Positions 14,631 through 22,907 of a DNA stretch of 38,634 bases are shown in pieces. The translations under genes were made by a program, and so were the position numbers. The stretch comes from a virus, in the IMG/VR virus record IMGVR_UViG_3300035156_000362, positions 1 to 38,634 of that record. One strand, given 5' to 3'. Position 1 is the first letter of the stretch; each line of letters begins with the position of its first letter. The notes under the pieces are model-generated. The model was not told where the DNA came from. It saw only the letters and a program-made list of their open reading frames with translations, and did not search any database.

Positions 14631-16340
14631 ATGTGGAACTTCGCGTGTCCGGACTGGGAAGCTCGGTTGCGCGAGGGACGCTCGCTGGTCCCGGACCTGC
14701 CGCTCGACGAAAAGGCGGCGGCGCGCGCGGTCGGCATCTTCAACAAGCTGCGGCTCCCCGACGTGGCGCGGCAACCGGCGATGGCCGAGGCGGCGGGCGA
14801 CTGGTTCCGCGACATCGTCGCGGCGCTCTTCGGCTCGGTCGACGCGGCCGGGGAGCGGCATGTGCGCGAGGTGTTCGGCCTAGTGCCGAAGAAGAACTCG
14901 AAGACGACCGGCGGCGCCGGGATCATGATGACGGCGCTGATCGAAAACGGCGATCCGCGGCAGGAATATCTGCTGGTTGGGCCGACGCAGGAGATCGCGG
15001 ACCTCGCCTTCACCCAGGCGGCGGGGATGATCGAGGCCGACCGGCGCGAGAATGGCGGCGAGGGTTACCTGCCGACGCGCTTTGACGTGAAGGATCACGT
15101 CAAGACGATCGTCGATCTGGCGACGGGATCGACGCTGAAGATCAAGACTTTCGACATGAAGGTGATGACGGGCGCGAAGCCGAAGGGCGTGCTGGTCGAT
15201 GAGCTGCATGTCATGTCGTCGCTGTCCTATGCGGCGCGGGTGATCGGGCAGATCAGGGGCGGGCTGATGCAGAAGCCCGACAGCTTTTTTCTGATCATCA
15301 CGACGCAGTCGGACCAGCCGCCAGCCGGCGTGTTCCGGGCCGAACTGGGGCTGGCGCGGGGGATCCGCGACGGGCGGGTCACGGGCGAGGCTGCGTCGAT
15401 GCTGCCGGTGCTTTACGAGTTTCCGGAGGCGATGCAGATCGACCCGGCTAAGCCTTGGGCCGACCCCGACGCCTGGCACATGGTGACGCCGAACCTCGGG
15501 CTGTCCGTGTCGCTCGACCGGCTGCGCGCGGACTTCGCGCAGGCCCGCGAGAAAGGCGAGGAGGAGGTGCGGCGCTGGGCGTCGCAGCATCTGAACGTCG
15601 AGATCGGGCTGGCGCTGCACACCGACAGGTGGCGCGGCGCGGATTATTGGGAGGCAGCGGGCGAGCCGGACCTTACGCTCGACACGCTGATCGCGCGATC
15701 CGAAGTGATCGTCGCCGGGATCGACGGGGGCGGGCTAGACGATCTGCTCGGGCTGGCGTTGATTGGCCGGTGTCGCGAGACGCGCCGCTGGCTTGGTTGG
15801 TGCCGGGCGTGGGCGCAGGACGAGGTGTTCGCGCGACGCCAGCAAAACGCGGCGCGGCTTGAGGACTTCGTGACGCAGGGCGACCTGATGCGCTGCGCGA
15901 CCCCAACCGACGACATCCTCGGGGTGGCGGATGTGTTAGAGCGGGTGCTGCAGGCGGGGTTGTTCCCCGAACAGGATGCGGTGGGGCTCGACCCTGCGGG
16001 CGTGTCAGCGCTGATCGACGAGCTTTCATCGCGTGGTTTCGCCGACGACCAGCTCAGACCCATTGCCCAGGGTTTCCGGTTATCCCCGGCGACCTGGGGG
16101 TTGGAGCGCATGCTGAAGGACGGGCGGTTCGTCCATGCCGACCAGCCGCTGATGGACTGGTGCGTGGGAAACGCGAAGGCGGAGCAGCGCGGCAATGCGG
16201 TGCTGATCACGAAAGAGACGGCAGGCAAGGCGAAGATCGACCCACTGGTCGCGCTCTTCAACGCCTTCATGCTGATGACCAGGAACCCTGAAGGGGCGGG
16301 AGGCGGAATGGACGCGTTCTTCTCGCGCCTGGCGGCGTGA
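14631..16340 (+). CDS. Terminase large subunit (HK97-type)
   Basis: A 569-aa packaging ATPase and nuclease. The N-terminal ATPase has an atypical Walker A, VPKKNSKTTG (85-94), and Walker B GVLVDEL (186-192) with the catalytic Glu, then ITTQSD as the coupling motif. The C-terminal nuclease starts with GIDGGGLDD (D365, D370), and a later GLDPAGVSALIDEL segment supplies further acidic residues. Length and order match the HK97 TerL family. The gene follows the small subunit by one base and overlaps the portal gene by four bases. It cuts concatemers and pumps DNA into the prohead. Confidence 0.96.
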   Translation: MWNFACPDWEARLREGRSLVPDLPLDEKAAARAVGIFNKLRLPDVARQPAMAEAAGDWFRDIVAALFGSVDAAGERHVREVFGLVPKKNSKTTGGAGIMMTALIENGDPRQEYLLVGPTQEIADLAFTQAAGMIEADRRENGGEGYLPTRFDVKDHVKTIVDLATGSTLKIKTFDMKVMTGAKPKGVLVDELHVMSSLSYAARVIGQIRGGLMQKPDSFFLIITTQSDQPPAGVFRAELGLARGIRDGRVTGEAASMLPVLYEFPEAMQIDPAKPWADPDAWHMVTPNLGLSVSLDRLRADFAQAREKGEEEVRRWASQHLNVEIGLALHTDRWRGADYWEAAGEPDLTLDTLIARSEVIVAGIDGGGLDDLLGLALIGRCRETRRWLGWCRAWAQDEVFARRQQNAARLEDFVTQGDLMRCATPTDDILGVADVLERVLQAGLFPEQDAVGLDPAGVSALIDELSSRGFADDQLRPIAQGFRLSPATWGLERMLKDGRFVHADQPLMDWCVGNAKAEQRGNAVLITKETAGKAKIDPLVALFNAFMLMTRNPEGAGGGMDAFFSRLAA

Positions 16341-17548
16341 CGTTGTGGCAGAAGATGGTCGGCTATCTGAGTCGGGCCATCGGGCTGACCGGGCCGGCCG
16401 GTTGGACGCGCGAGGCGGGCGCCAGCCATTCGGGCGAGCAGGTCAACGCCGGGTCGGCACTGTCGCTGTCGGCGGTGTGGGCGTGCGTGAACCTGCTGGC
16501 GGGTACGATGGCGAGCCTGCCGATCGTGGTGTATCGCACGGACGAGCGTGGCAACCGGGCGGTGGCGAAGGATCACTGGGCGTACCGGCTGCTGCACGAC
16601 AGCCCGAATGCGGACCAGACAGCCGTCGATTTCTGGGAGGGTGCGTTCGCGAGCCTGGAGTTGAAGGGCAACGCGGTTGCGGACCTCACCTGGTCGGACG
16701 ATCGCCGGCGAGTGCTGGCGCTGACGCCGATCGCGTGGGACGCGCTGAGCGTTGCCCGCGATCGGGACGGCGAGCTGATCTACCGGTGGGCAGATCAGAC
16801 GCGCCGCCAGGCGGACGTGCTTCACATCCGCGGTTTTGGTGGGGCGCCCGAGGGCGGGTTGTCGACGCTGAGCTACGCGCGGCATGCGTTCGGCCTAGCA
16901 ACCGCGATCGACAAGGCGGCCGGGCAGATGTTCGGCAACGGGGTGCGACCCTCCGGCCTGCTCAAGTTCGACAAGTGGCTGACGCCGGAACAGGCGAGCA
17001 TCGCAGAGACGCGGATGAAGGAGAACTTCGTCGGGTCGATGAACGCCGGCAAGCCGATGGTACTGGAGGGCGGGGTGACCTGGCAGCAGCTGACGATCAA
17101 TCCCGAGGACGCGCAGATGTTGCAGTCGCGCGGGTTCTCGATCGAGGAACAGTGCCGGTTCTTCGGGGTGCCGCCTTTCATGATCGGGCACAATGAGAAG
17201 TCGAGCGGGTACCCGACCAGCCTGGAACAGCAGGTGCTGACCTTCCAGAAGTTCGCGCTGCGGCGGCGGCTGAAGCGCGCCGAGCAGGCCATGGAGAAGC
17301 AGCTGCTGACCCCGGCGGACCGCGCGGCGGGGATCACGATCGAGTATAATCTCGAGGGTCTGCTGCGCGGCGACAGCGCGGCGCGGTCGGCATTCTACCA
17401 GTCGGCACTGACCAACGGGTGGATGACGATCAACGAGGTGCGGGCGCTGGAGAACATGCTGCCGGTCACCGGCGGCGATGTGCCGCGCATGCAGATGCAG
17501 AATGTGCCGATCACGCAGGCGGGTCGAGTCGAAGAGGTGAGAGCATGA
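16337..17548 (+). CDS. Portal protein (HK97 family)
   Basis: A 403-aa product from GTG 16337, overlapping the terminase stop. The N-terminus has SALSLSAVWACVNLLAGTMASLPIVVY, followed by LLHDSPNADQTAVDFW and HIRGFGG, all typical of HK97-type portals. The FFGVPPFMIGHNEKSSGYPTSLEQQ region is the other family hallmark. It forms the dodecameric vertex through which DNA enters and leaves. Its stop overlaps the next ATG. Confidence 0.95.
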   Translation: MTLWQKMVGYLSRAIGLTGPAGWTREAGASHSGEQVNAGSALSLSAVWACVNLLAGTMASLPIVVYRTDERGNRAVAKDHWAYRLLHDSPNADQTAVDFWEGAFASLELKGNAVADLTWSDDRRRVLALTPIAWDALSVARDRDGELIYRWADQTRRQADVLHIRGFGGAPEGGLSTLSYARHAFGLATAIDKAAGQMFGNGVRPSGLLKFDKWLTPEQASIAETRMKENFVGSMNAGKPMVLEGGVTWQQLTINPEDAQMLQSRGFSIEEQCRFFGVPPFMIGHNEKSSGYPTSLEQQVLTFQKFALRRRLKRAEQAMEKQLLTPADRAAGITIEYNLEGLLRGDSAARSAFYQSALTNGWMTINEVRALENMLPVTGGDVPRMQMQNVPITQAGRVEEVRA

Positions 17549-17793
17549 GCGACGATCTGGAGCGGAGGTATGCGGTGACGCCGCTGCCGAGCGCCGATGA
17601 GGTGCTTGGCGGGCAGACGCAGGGCGGCGTCGCGGCGCCGTCCGGCTTCTTCACCGACGATGACCTCGCGCCGCCTGCGGCGGAAAAGCCGTCGCTGGCG
17701 GGACTTGCCGAGCGCGTACGCGGTGCGCGGGCTGCTCTCGCCGAAGCCGAGGCTGCGTTCGACGCAGCCGTGCGCGCGGAGCATGGGCTGTGA
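17545..17793 (+). CDS. Small protein between portal and protease, unknown
   Basis: An 82-aa product starting at ATG 17545, coupled by overlap to the portal gene before and the protease gene after. The N-terminal half is acidic and Pro-rich; the C-terminal half is an Ala-rich helix (LAERVRGARAALAEAEAAFDAAV) likely to form a coiled coil. I do not recognise a family. The position inside the head cassette suggests an assembly or accessory role. Confidence 0.7.
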   Translation: MSDDLERRYAVTPLPSADEVLGGQTQGGVAAPSGFFTDDDLAPPAAEKPSLAGLAERVRGARAALAEAEAAFDAAVRAEHGL

Positions 17794-18413
17794 AGACGCT
17801 CGACTTCCCGCTCGACGTGAAGGACGTCGGCGAAGACGGCGCGATCGAGGGCTTGGCGGCGGCGTACGGGAACGTCGATCACGGCGGTGACATCCTCCTG
17901 CCGGGTGCGTTCACGAAGACGCTGAAAGGCCGCAAGACGCTGCCGATGCTGCTCTACCACGATCAGCGGCTGCCGATCGGCGTGTGGAGCGCATTCGAGG
18001 ACACGCCCAAAGGTCTGAAGCTCAAGGGCCGGATCACGACAGTGACGGCGACCGGTGCGGAAGCGCTGGCGCTTGCTCGCGACGGGGCGCTCGGCGGGCT
18101 GTCGATCGGCTATCGCGCGCTCAAGGAACGCTACACCGACACCGCCCGCGAGCTGAGCGAGGTGTCGCTGCACGAGACCTCGCTGGTCGCGATCCCGATG
18201 AACGAGCGGGCGCAGGTCACGCGCGTCAAAGACATTCTGGCCAACGGTAATCTGCCGTCGGTCCGCCAATTCGAGGAGTTCCTGCGGGATGCAGGCGGCT
18301 TCTCGAAAAGCCTGGCCGCGGCGATCGCGGGCAAGGCGACGCCGCATCTTCGGGGGGAGCCCGAGGTCGAGGCGGATGAAGCTGCCGAGTTCTGGCGACA
18401 GATGGTCGGCTGA
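17790..18413 (+). CDS. Prohead maturation protease (HK97, S78-like)
   Basis: A 207-aa product from GTG 17790. Landmarks are the early GLAAAYGNVDHGGDILLPGAF segment, LLYHDQ with catalytic His57, LGGLSIGY with Ser105, and ELSEVSLHETSLV near 121-133, which holds the third member of the herpes-like His-Ser-acid/His set. It cleaves the scaffolding part off the major capsid protein during maturation. The capsid gene starts 28 bases later. Confidence 0.94.
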   Translation: MKTLDFPLDVKDVGEDGAIEGLAAAYGNVDHGGDILLPGAFTKTLKGRKTLPMLLYHDQRLPIGVWSAFEDTPKGLKLKGRITTVTATGAEALALARDGALGGLSIGYRALKERYTDTARELSEVSLHETSLVAIPMNERAQVTRVKDILANGNLPSVRQFEEFLRDAGGFSKSLAAAIAGKATPHLRGEPEVEADEAAEFWRQMVG

Positions 18414-18440
18414 TCTCCCCCTGATCTGAAGGACTACAAC

Positions 18441-19757
18441 ATGCGAAAGAACCGCCTGCTGGGCGGCGCTGCGGCGCTGCTCGGCCCAATGACGGCTGCC
18501 GAGCGCAAGCGCGGCCGCTACATGCGCGATGGCGAAGGTCATCCGCAGCTGCAGAACAAGACGGCGCAACAGCTCGCCGACGAAGCCAAGGCCCACTTCG
18601 ACACCAAGTGGAACGACGTGAAGGGTCTCGCCGAGGAGGCGATCGGGCGGCTCGACAAAGGCGAGCTGCTGACGCCGGAGTATAAATCGAAGATCGACGC
18701 CGCGCTGCTCGTCATGAACGAGACCAAGGGTCGGATGGACGAGGCCGAGCAGAAGCTCGCCAAGCGCGGCTCCGGCCAGCCCGGGGGCGAGAAGTCGATC
18801 GGCGCTCAGTATGTCGAGAGCGACCAGTTCAAGCAGGCGTTCGCGAACGGCGCGCGGCAGGGCCAGAATGTCGGCATCGAGGTGAAGGCGATCACGTCGC
18901 TGACAACCGACGCGAACGGCTCGGCCGGCGACCTGGTGCGCACCGAGCGTGTCCAGTCGCCGATGCAGGAGTTGCCTAACCGGCAGCTCACCATCCGCAA
19001 CCTGATCGCGCCGGGGCAGACCGCGTCGAGCTCGATCGAGTATGTTCAGGAGACTGGCTTCACCAACAATGCCGGGATGGTCGCGGAGGGTACGCTGAAG
19101 CCCGAGTCGACGCTCAAGCTCGACCTGAAGAACGCGCCGGTGCGCAAGATCGCCCACTGGTTCCTCGCCTCGGCCGAGATCCTGGCGGATGCGCCCGGCC
19201 TGCGGTCGATGATCGACAACCGGCTGAAGTACGGTCTCGCCTTCGTCGAGGACGTGCAGTTACTGAAGGGCGACGGCACTGGCCAGAACCTGGCGGGCAT
19301 CAAGCCGCAGGCGTCCGACTACGCGGTCCCCACCGGTCTGACCGGCTTCGCTACCCCGAGCATGATCGACAAGCTGCGCATCGCGCAGTTGCAGGTCGCG
19401 CTGGCACTGTACCCGGCCGATGGCCAGGTGCTGCATCCGATTGACTGGGCGCTGATCGAAATGGCGAAGGACGGCGAGGGCCGGTACCTGATCGGCAACC
19501 CGCAGGGCACGCTGTCGCCCACGCTGTGGGGGCTGCCGGTGGTGCCGAGCATGGCGCAGACCGTCGGTGAGTTCACGGTCGGCGCCTGGCGGATGGGCGC
19601 GCAGCTGTTCGATCGCGAACAGTCGGGCGTGCTGGTGTCGACCGAGGACGGCGACAACTTCCGCCGCAACATGGTGACGATCCTCGCCGAGGAGCGGCTG
19701 GCGCTGACGGTCTATCGACCGGAGGCGTTCGTCGACGGGGCGTTTGCCAACGCGTGA
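18441..19757 (+). CDS. Major capsid protein (HK97 fold)
   Basis: A 438-aa protein from ATG 18441 with an AAGGA ribosome site. Residues 1 to about 110 are charged and helical (the scaffolding delta domain), including an N-terminal basic segment. A Gly/Ser-rich junction (KRGSGQPGGEKSIGAQYV) follows and is the likely protease cut. The rest shows HK97 features: QSPMQELPNRQLTIRNLI, the E-loop region, YVQETGFTNNA, AHWFLASAEIL and the P-domain GDNFRRNMVTILAEERLAL. It forms the icosahedral shell. It stands alone between short gaps rather than overlapping its neighbours, as expected for a highly expressed gene. Confidence 0.96.
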   Translation: MRKNRLLGGAAALLGPMTAAERKRGRYMRDGEGHPQLQNKTAQQLADEAKAHFDTKWNDVKGLAEEAIGRLDKGELLTPEYKSKIDAALLVMNETKGRMDEAEQKLAKRGSGQPGGEKSIGAQYVESDQFKQAFANGARQGQNVGIEVKAITSLTTDANGSAGDLVRTERVQSPMQELPNRQLTIRNLIAPGQTASSSIEYVQETGFTNNAGMVAEGTLKPESTLKLDLKNAPVRKIAHWFLASAEILADAPGLRSMIDNRLKYGLAFVEDVQLLKGDGTGQNLAGIKPQASDYAVPTGLTGFATPSMIDKLRIAQLQVALALYPADGQVLHPIDWALIEMAKDGEGRYLIGNPQGTLSPTLWGLPVVPSMAQTVGEFTVGAWRMGAQLFDREQSGVLVSTEDGDNFRRNMVTILAEERLALTVYRPEAFVDGAFANA

Positions 19758-19762
19758 TGACA

Positions 19763-19792
19763 CGGGGCGGGGCGGGCCGCGTGTCCGCCCCG
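19763..19792. terminator. GC hairpin after the major capsid gene
   Basis: CGGGGCGG (19763-19770) pairs with CCGCCCCG (19785-19792) around a 14-base loop. It lies seven bases after the capsid stop codon and has no T run. It may end or stabilise the abundant capsid mRNA. Confidence 0.35.
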
Positions 19793-19812
19793 GCCAATCT
19801 GAGGAGGGCAGC

Positions 19813-20154
19813 ATGTCCGCAAAGAAGAGCTACACGGTGCATCGCGCGATGCACGGCGACGGCCGCGATTGGGCACGCGGCGACACCCGCGAGATGGCGG
19901 AAGCCGATGCCGCGCCGCTGGTCGCGACGGGTGCGGTGGCGTTGAAGGGCGAGGTGCCGGTCAAACATGGCCCGGCCGTCCGCCACACCTTCGGCACCGA
20001 CGTCGGGGCGAGCACGTACGTCTCGGCCGCGACCGGCAAGGACGTGGTGGTGAGCAAGGCGGAGACGCACAACCAGCCGACCTCGCTGATCGCGGAGACC
20101 GACGTTTCCGACAGCCGTGTCGAGGGGCGTCGCAGCCCCGCGCGCAAGGGCTGA
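19813..20154 (+). CDS. Head-associated protein, unknown
   Basis: A 113-aa protein from ATG 19813 with a strong GAGGAGGG site. The first part (SYTVHRAMHGDGRDWARGDTREMAEADAA) resembles small proteins that often follow the capsid gene, with a compact SH3-like or 'FI-like' beta fold guessed from the spacing. The C-terminal part is polar. I do not recognise a definite family; head decoration or head-tail joining fits its place between capsid and connector. Confidence 0.65.
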   Translation: MSAKKSYTVHRAMHGDGRDWARGDTREMAEADAAPLVATGAVALKGEVPVKHGPAVRHTFGTDVGASTYVSAATGKDVVVSKAETHNQPTSLIAETDVSDSRVEGRRSPARKG

Positions 20155-20164
20155 CGCTGCACAG

Positions 20165-20719
20165 ATGGCCATGACGGTCCGCCCGGCCGCTCCGCTTGAT
20201 GCGGAGGCTGTGTTGCCGCTTGCGCTGGTAAAGCAGCAGGTGCGGGTCACGTCGTCGGATGACGACGTGCTGCTCGAGCAGCTGCGGCTGACTGCGCTGT
20301 CGCAGATCGAGCGGGTGTGCGGGCGGTCGTTACAGCGGCGGGCTTGGACCGTGACCTTCGACCGGTTCGCCGATACGGCGCGGTTGCCGATCGGGCCGGT
20401 GTCAAGCGTTACCGGAGTGAGTTACCTCGACGCCGCTGGCGCAGCGCAGGCCGTGCTGTCGGCGGACTGGCGGCTGTCCGGTGACGTGCTGCGCGCGGCA
20501 AGCGTGTGGCCGTTCGCGCGTGGTGAGGTGACCGTCACCGTTACAGCCGGGTGGCTCGACGCGAAAGCGGAGGCGCCGGAGCTGGTGACGGCAGCGCTGA
20601 TGCTGGTCGCGCACTGGTACCAGAACCGTGAGGCGGTGGTGACCGGCACGATCGCGACGGCGCTGCCGCTGGCGGTGGACGCGCTAATCTCGACCCACCG
20701 CGCGCCGGTGATAGGCTGA
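20165..20719 (+). CDS. Head-tail connector protein (gp6-like)
   Basis: A 184-aa product from ATG 20165. The N-terminal region PLALVKQQVRVTSSDDDVLLEQL is the standard opening of HK97 gp6-like connectors (LxxxKxxLRxxxxxDDxxL). A beta-rich centre follows, then the C-terminal helix VTAALMLVAHWYQNREAV, also typical. It forms a ring below the portal. It ends in a TGATG junction with the adaptor gene. Confidence 0.88.
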   Translation: MAMTVRPAAPLDAEAVLPLALVKQQVRVTSSDDDVLLEQLRLTALSQIERVCGRSLQRRAWTVTFDRFADTARLPIGPVSSVTGVSYLDAAGAAQAVLSADWRLSGDVLRAASVWPFARGEVTVTVTAGWLDAKAEAPELVTAALMLVAHWYQNREAVVTGTIATALPLAVDALISTHRAPVIG

Positions 20720-21054
20720 TGCCCGCGCTCGGCGCAGGTCAGCGCGACCGCAAGGCGACGGTGGAGAGGGCAGGGGCGCCTGTCGTCGGTCCTCACGGAG
20801 ACGAGACGCCTGGCTGGACCGTGCTCGCGATCGAGTGGGTGAGTGTCCGCTTCGGTTCGTCGGCCGAGCGGCGGCAGGCGGCGCAGACCGGCGCGAACCA
20901 GGCGGCGACGTTCGGGTTTCTGTGGAACACTGCCACGCGCTCCATCACGCCGGCCGACCGGCTGCAGTTCGACGATGCGGTGTGGAACATCCAGGGCGTC
21001 AATGTCTCGCCGGGCAACACGGGTGTCGTTGTCGCCGCGGTGCGCGCAGCGTGA
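20719..21054 (+). CDS. Head-tail adaptor (head closure) protein
   Basis: A 111-aa product starting at ATG 20719 in a TGATG overlap. Features are VSVRFGSSAERRQAAQTGANQ, then FGFLWNTATRSITPADRLQF and WNIQGV, matching the SPP1 gp16 / HK97 head-tail adaptor family. It seals the portal channel after packaging. It is coupled to the next gene by a GTGA overlap. Confidence 0.88.
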   Translation: MPALGAGQRDRKATVERAGAPVVGPHGDETPGWTVLAIEWVSVRFGSSAERRQAAQTGANQAATFGFLWNTATRSITPADRLQFDDAVWNIQGVNVSPGNTGVVVAAVRAA

Positions 21055-21461
21055 GCGGTAAGCTCATCGGCGTTGGCGACTGCCTCGCCACGCTGTCGGC
21101 CATGAAGAAGGGCACAGTCATCGGTGTTGCGCGGCGCGCCCTGCTGCCGGCAGCGGAGATCCTGCGGGCCGGGGTAGCGGCGCGGGCACCCGAGCTGACC
21201 GGCAACCTCAAGCGCTCGGTCAGGGTGGATCGCAAGTCGCAGGTGAAACGTCGGCGAAGGGGTGCCGTGGACGTGACGGTGATTGCCGACGACGCGGCTG
21301 CGGTGCCCACGGAGTTCGGCACGTCGGACACGCCCATTCAACCGTTCTTCCGACCCGCCATCGAGGCGGAGAAGGCGGCGATGTTCGCAGCTGTGGCGGA
21401 CGCCCTGCGGACGGAAACTACCAAAACGGCGCAGCGCGCCGCGCGGCGGTCGCGTGGCTGA
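21051..21461 (+). CDS. HK97 gp10-like neck/tail protein
   Basis: A 136-aa product from GTG 21051. The pattern ALLPAAEILRAGVAARAPELTGNLKRSVRV followed by a basic KRRRRGAVDVTV strand and TPIQPFFRPAIEAEKAAM is that of HK97 gp10-family proteins at the head-tail joint. It should take part in tail attachment. Its end overlaps the next gene by eight bases. Confidence 0.88.
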   Translation: MSGKLIGVGDCLATLSAMKKGTVIGVARRALLPAAEILRAGVAARAPELTGNLKRSVRVDRKSQVKRRRRGAVDVTVIADDAAAVPTEFGTSDTPIQPFFRPAIEAEKAAMFAAVADALRTETTKTAQRAARRSRG

Positions 21462-21837
21462 CTGGCCCGCGGCGCTGCGCGCGCAACTGATCGCAGCAGG
21501 GCTGGCGGGCGGTCGCATCAGCTGGGGGTTGCGGCCTGAGAAGGCGTCGCTGCCCGCGCTGGTGCTGACCGCGATCGGCGGCAGTGTCGGCAGGCTGACG
21601 GACGGAAACGCGGACCTGCGGCGCTCGACCGTGCAGGCCGACGCGTATGCCGTCCGGCACGACGAGGCGTGGCTGCTGATCGAGGAGGTGCTCGCCGCCG
21701 TGGCAGCGCCATTCACCCGCGGCGAAGTCCGGTTCGCCAGCGCCGGCCACGGCGCCCCTCGCACGCTCCCGGACACGGCGTCGGACGGCACAGCGCTGTT
21801 CCGCGCGAGCGCCGATCTGAACTTTTGGCACGATTGA
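21454..21837 (+). CDS. DUF3168-like tail completion protein
   Basis: A 127-aa product, start taken as GTG 21454 inside the end of the gp10-like gene. The sequence (LRAQLIAAGLAGGRISWGLRPEKASLPALV, then a RSTVQADAYA strand and a DLNFWHD end) follows the DUF3168 / gp17-type tail terminator layout. Position between gp10-like and the tail tube gene supports it. No catalytic role expected. Confidence 0.82.
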   Translation: MADWPAALRAQLIAAGLAGGRISWGLRPEKASLPALVLTAIGGSVGRLTDGNADLRRSTVQADAYAVRHDEAWLLIEEVLAAVAAPFTRGEVRFASAGHGAPRTLPDTASDGTALFRASADLNFWHD

Positions 21838-21847
21838 GGAGGACGAC

Positions 21848-22276
21848 ATGACCGAAGCACGCGTCGGGTGGGGCGGCCAATTCTGGCTCCACAACGGCAC
21901 CGCCCTGACCAAGCTGCTGGAGGTGACCAGTTTCGGCCTCCCCACGCCGGAGGTCGAGACGATCGAGGCGACGCACCTGGAGAGCCCGGGCCGTCGCCGC
22001 GAGTATATCACCGGCATGATCGAGGACGGCGAGCTGGAGGTGGTGATGAATTACGTCCCCGGCTCTGCGACCGATCTGCTCATCAACACGGCGCTGGAAG
22101 CCGGCACGGCGCGCGCCTTCAAGGCGGTGGTGCCAAACGCCACGGTCGGCCGGAACTTCCAGGGCACCTGCATCGTCACCGGCCTCGATCGCGGTACCAT
22201 CGAGGCGGACGGCAAGATGGAAGCCACTATGACCGTGCGTCTCACCGGCGCCACGACCGAAGCGGCGGTTTCGTGA
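21848..22276 (+). CDS. Major tail (tube) protein
   Basis: A 142-aa product from ATG 21848 with a strong GAGGAGG site. The segment LEVTSFGLPTPEVETIEATHLESPGRRREYI and later NFQGTCIVTGLDRGTIEADGKMEATMTVRLTG match the lambda gpV/TP901-type tail tube proteins in their short form. It polymerises into the tail tube around the tape measure. The stop overlaps the chaperone gene. Confidence 0.88.
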   Translation: MTEARVGWGGQFWLHNGTALTKLLEVTSFGLPTPEVETIEATHLESPGRRREYITGMIEDGELEVVMNYVPGSATDLLINTALEAGTARAFKAVVPNATVGRNFQGTCIVTGLDRGTIEADGKMEATMTVRLTGATTEAAVS

Positions 22277-22659
22277 CGGCGCCCGCGAACCCGATCAAGG
22301 GCGAGGTCAAGCTGGGGAACCACACCCTGCTGTTCGACTTCAACGCCCTTTGTGCGGTCGAGGAGGCGTTCGGCGGACGCTCGCTCGCCGATGTCCTGGG
22401 CGGCATGGGCGACGGCAACGTGTCGCTTCGGACGTTCCGCACCCTCGTGTGGGCCGGCCTGCAGGCGCACCATGAAGGCACGTCGGAGCAGGTCGCCGGC
22501 AACATCATCGACGACATCGGCGGACCACAGGCCGCGGCTGACGCGCTGACGGTGGCGTTCGGCGCCGCGATGCCGGAGGCCTCGGGAGAGGCCCGCCCTC
22601 CGCAGGCGGGGAAGGCGACTGGCTCGCCCTCCTCGCCGCGTGGTGCGAAGAAGGCCTGA
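22273..22659 (+). CDS. Tail assembly chaperone, G-like product
   Basis: A 128-aa product from GTG 22273. The N-terminal half (GNHTLLFDFNALCAVEEAFG, then a LRTFRTLVWAGLQAHH helix) is typical of tail chaperones next to the tube gene. It ends in a low-complexity tail (GKATGSPSSPRGAKKA) that looks like the usual overrun of the unshifted frame. A -1 shift near G GGG AAG (22608-22614) would join it to the next reading frame, as in lambda gpG/gpGT. Confidence 0.82.
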   Translation: MTAPANPIKGEVKLGNHTLLFDFNALCAVEEAFGGRSLADVLGGMGDGNVSLRTFRTLVWAGLQAHHEGTSEQVAGNIIDDIGGPQAAADALTVAFGAAMPEASGEARPPQAGKATGSPSSPRGAKKA

Positions 22660-22907
22660 CGCCGGAGACCTTCTGGCGGCAGACGCCGCGCCTGTTCGAG
22701 GCCGTGATGCGCGGGCGGGCCGCGGCGGGGCGGCGGCGGTTCGAGGAGATGATCGCGGCGGCCTGGCATGTCGAGGCGTTCGCGCGGACCAAGCGCCTGC
22801 CGGACCTCGGCAAGGTGCTTCAGCGTGAGACAGCGATCGACAGCGATGCTGCAGTGATTGCGATGTTCGACAGACTCGCCGCGCGCGGGCTGGTGACGAT
22901 GGACTAG
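22614..22907 (+). CDS. Tail assembly chaperone, T-like extension made by -1 frameshift
   Basis: This frame has no start codon near its beginning but clearly encodes the second half of a chaperone pair: DWLALLAAWCEEGLTPETFW, then RLFEAVMRGRAAAG and FEEMIAAAWHVEAF. That is the T-like (TAC) pattern seen with the GTA-type and phage chaperones. Reaching it from the G-like frame needs a -1 slip; the fused product would be about 211 aa. An internal GTG (22704) or ATG (22707) start would lose the conserved first part. Role: holds the tape measure while the tube assembles. Confidence 0.75.
   Translation, partial: GDWLALLAAWCEEGLTPETFWRQTPRLFEAVMRGRAAAGRRRFEEMIAAAWHVEAFARTKRLPDLGKVLQRETAIDSDAAVIAMFDRLAARGLVTMD

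Noticed and set aside
17511-19157. 548-codon minus-strand frame
   Set aside because: Antisense of portal end, protease and capsid genes; no coherent domain.
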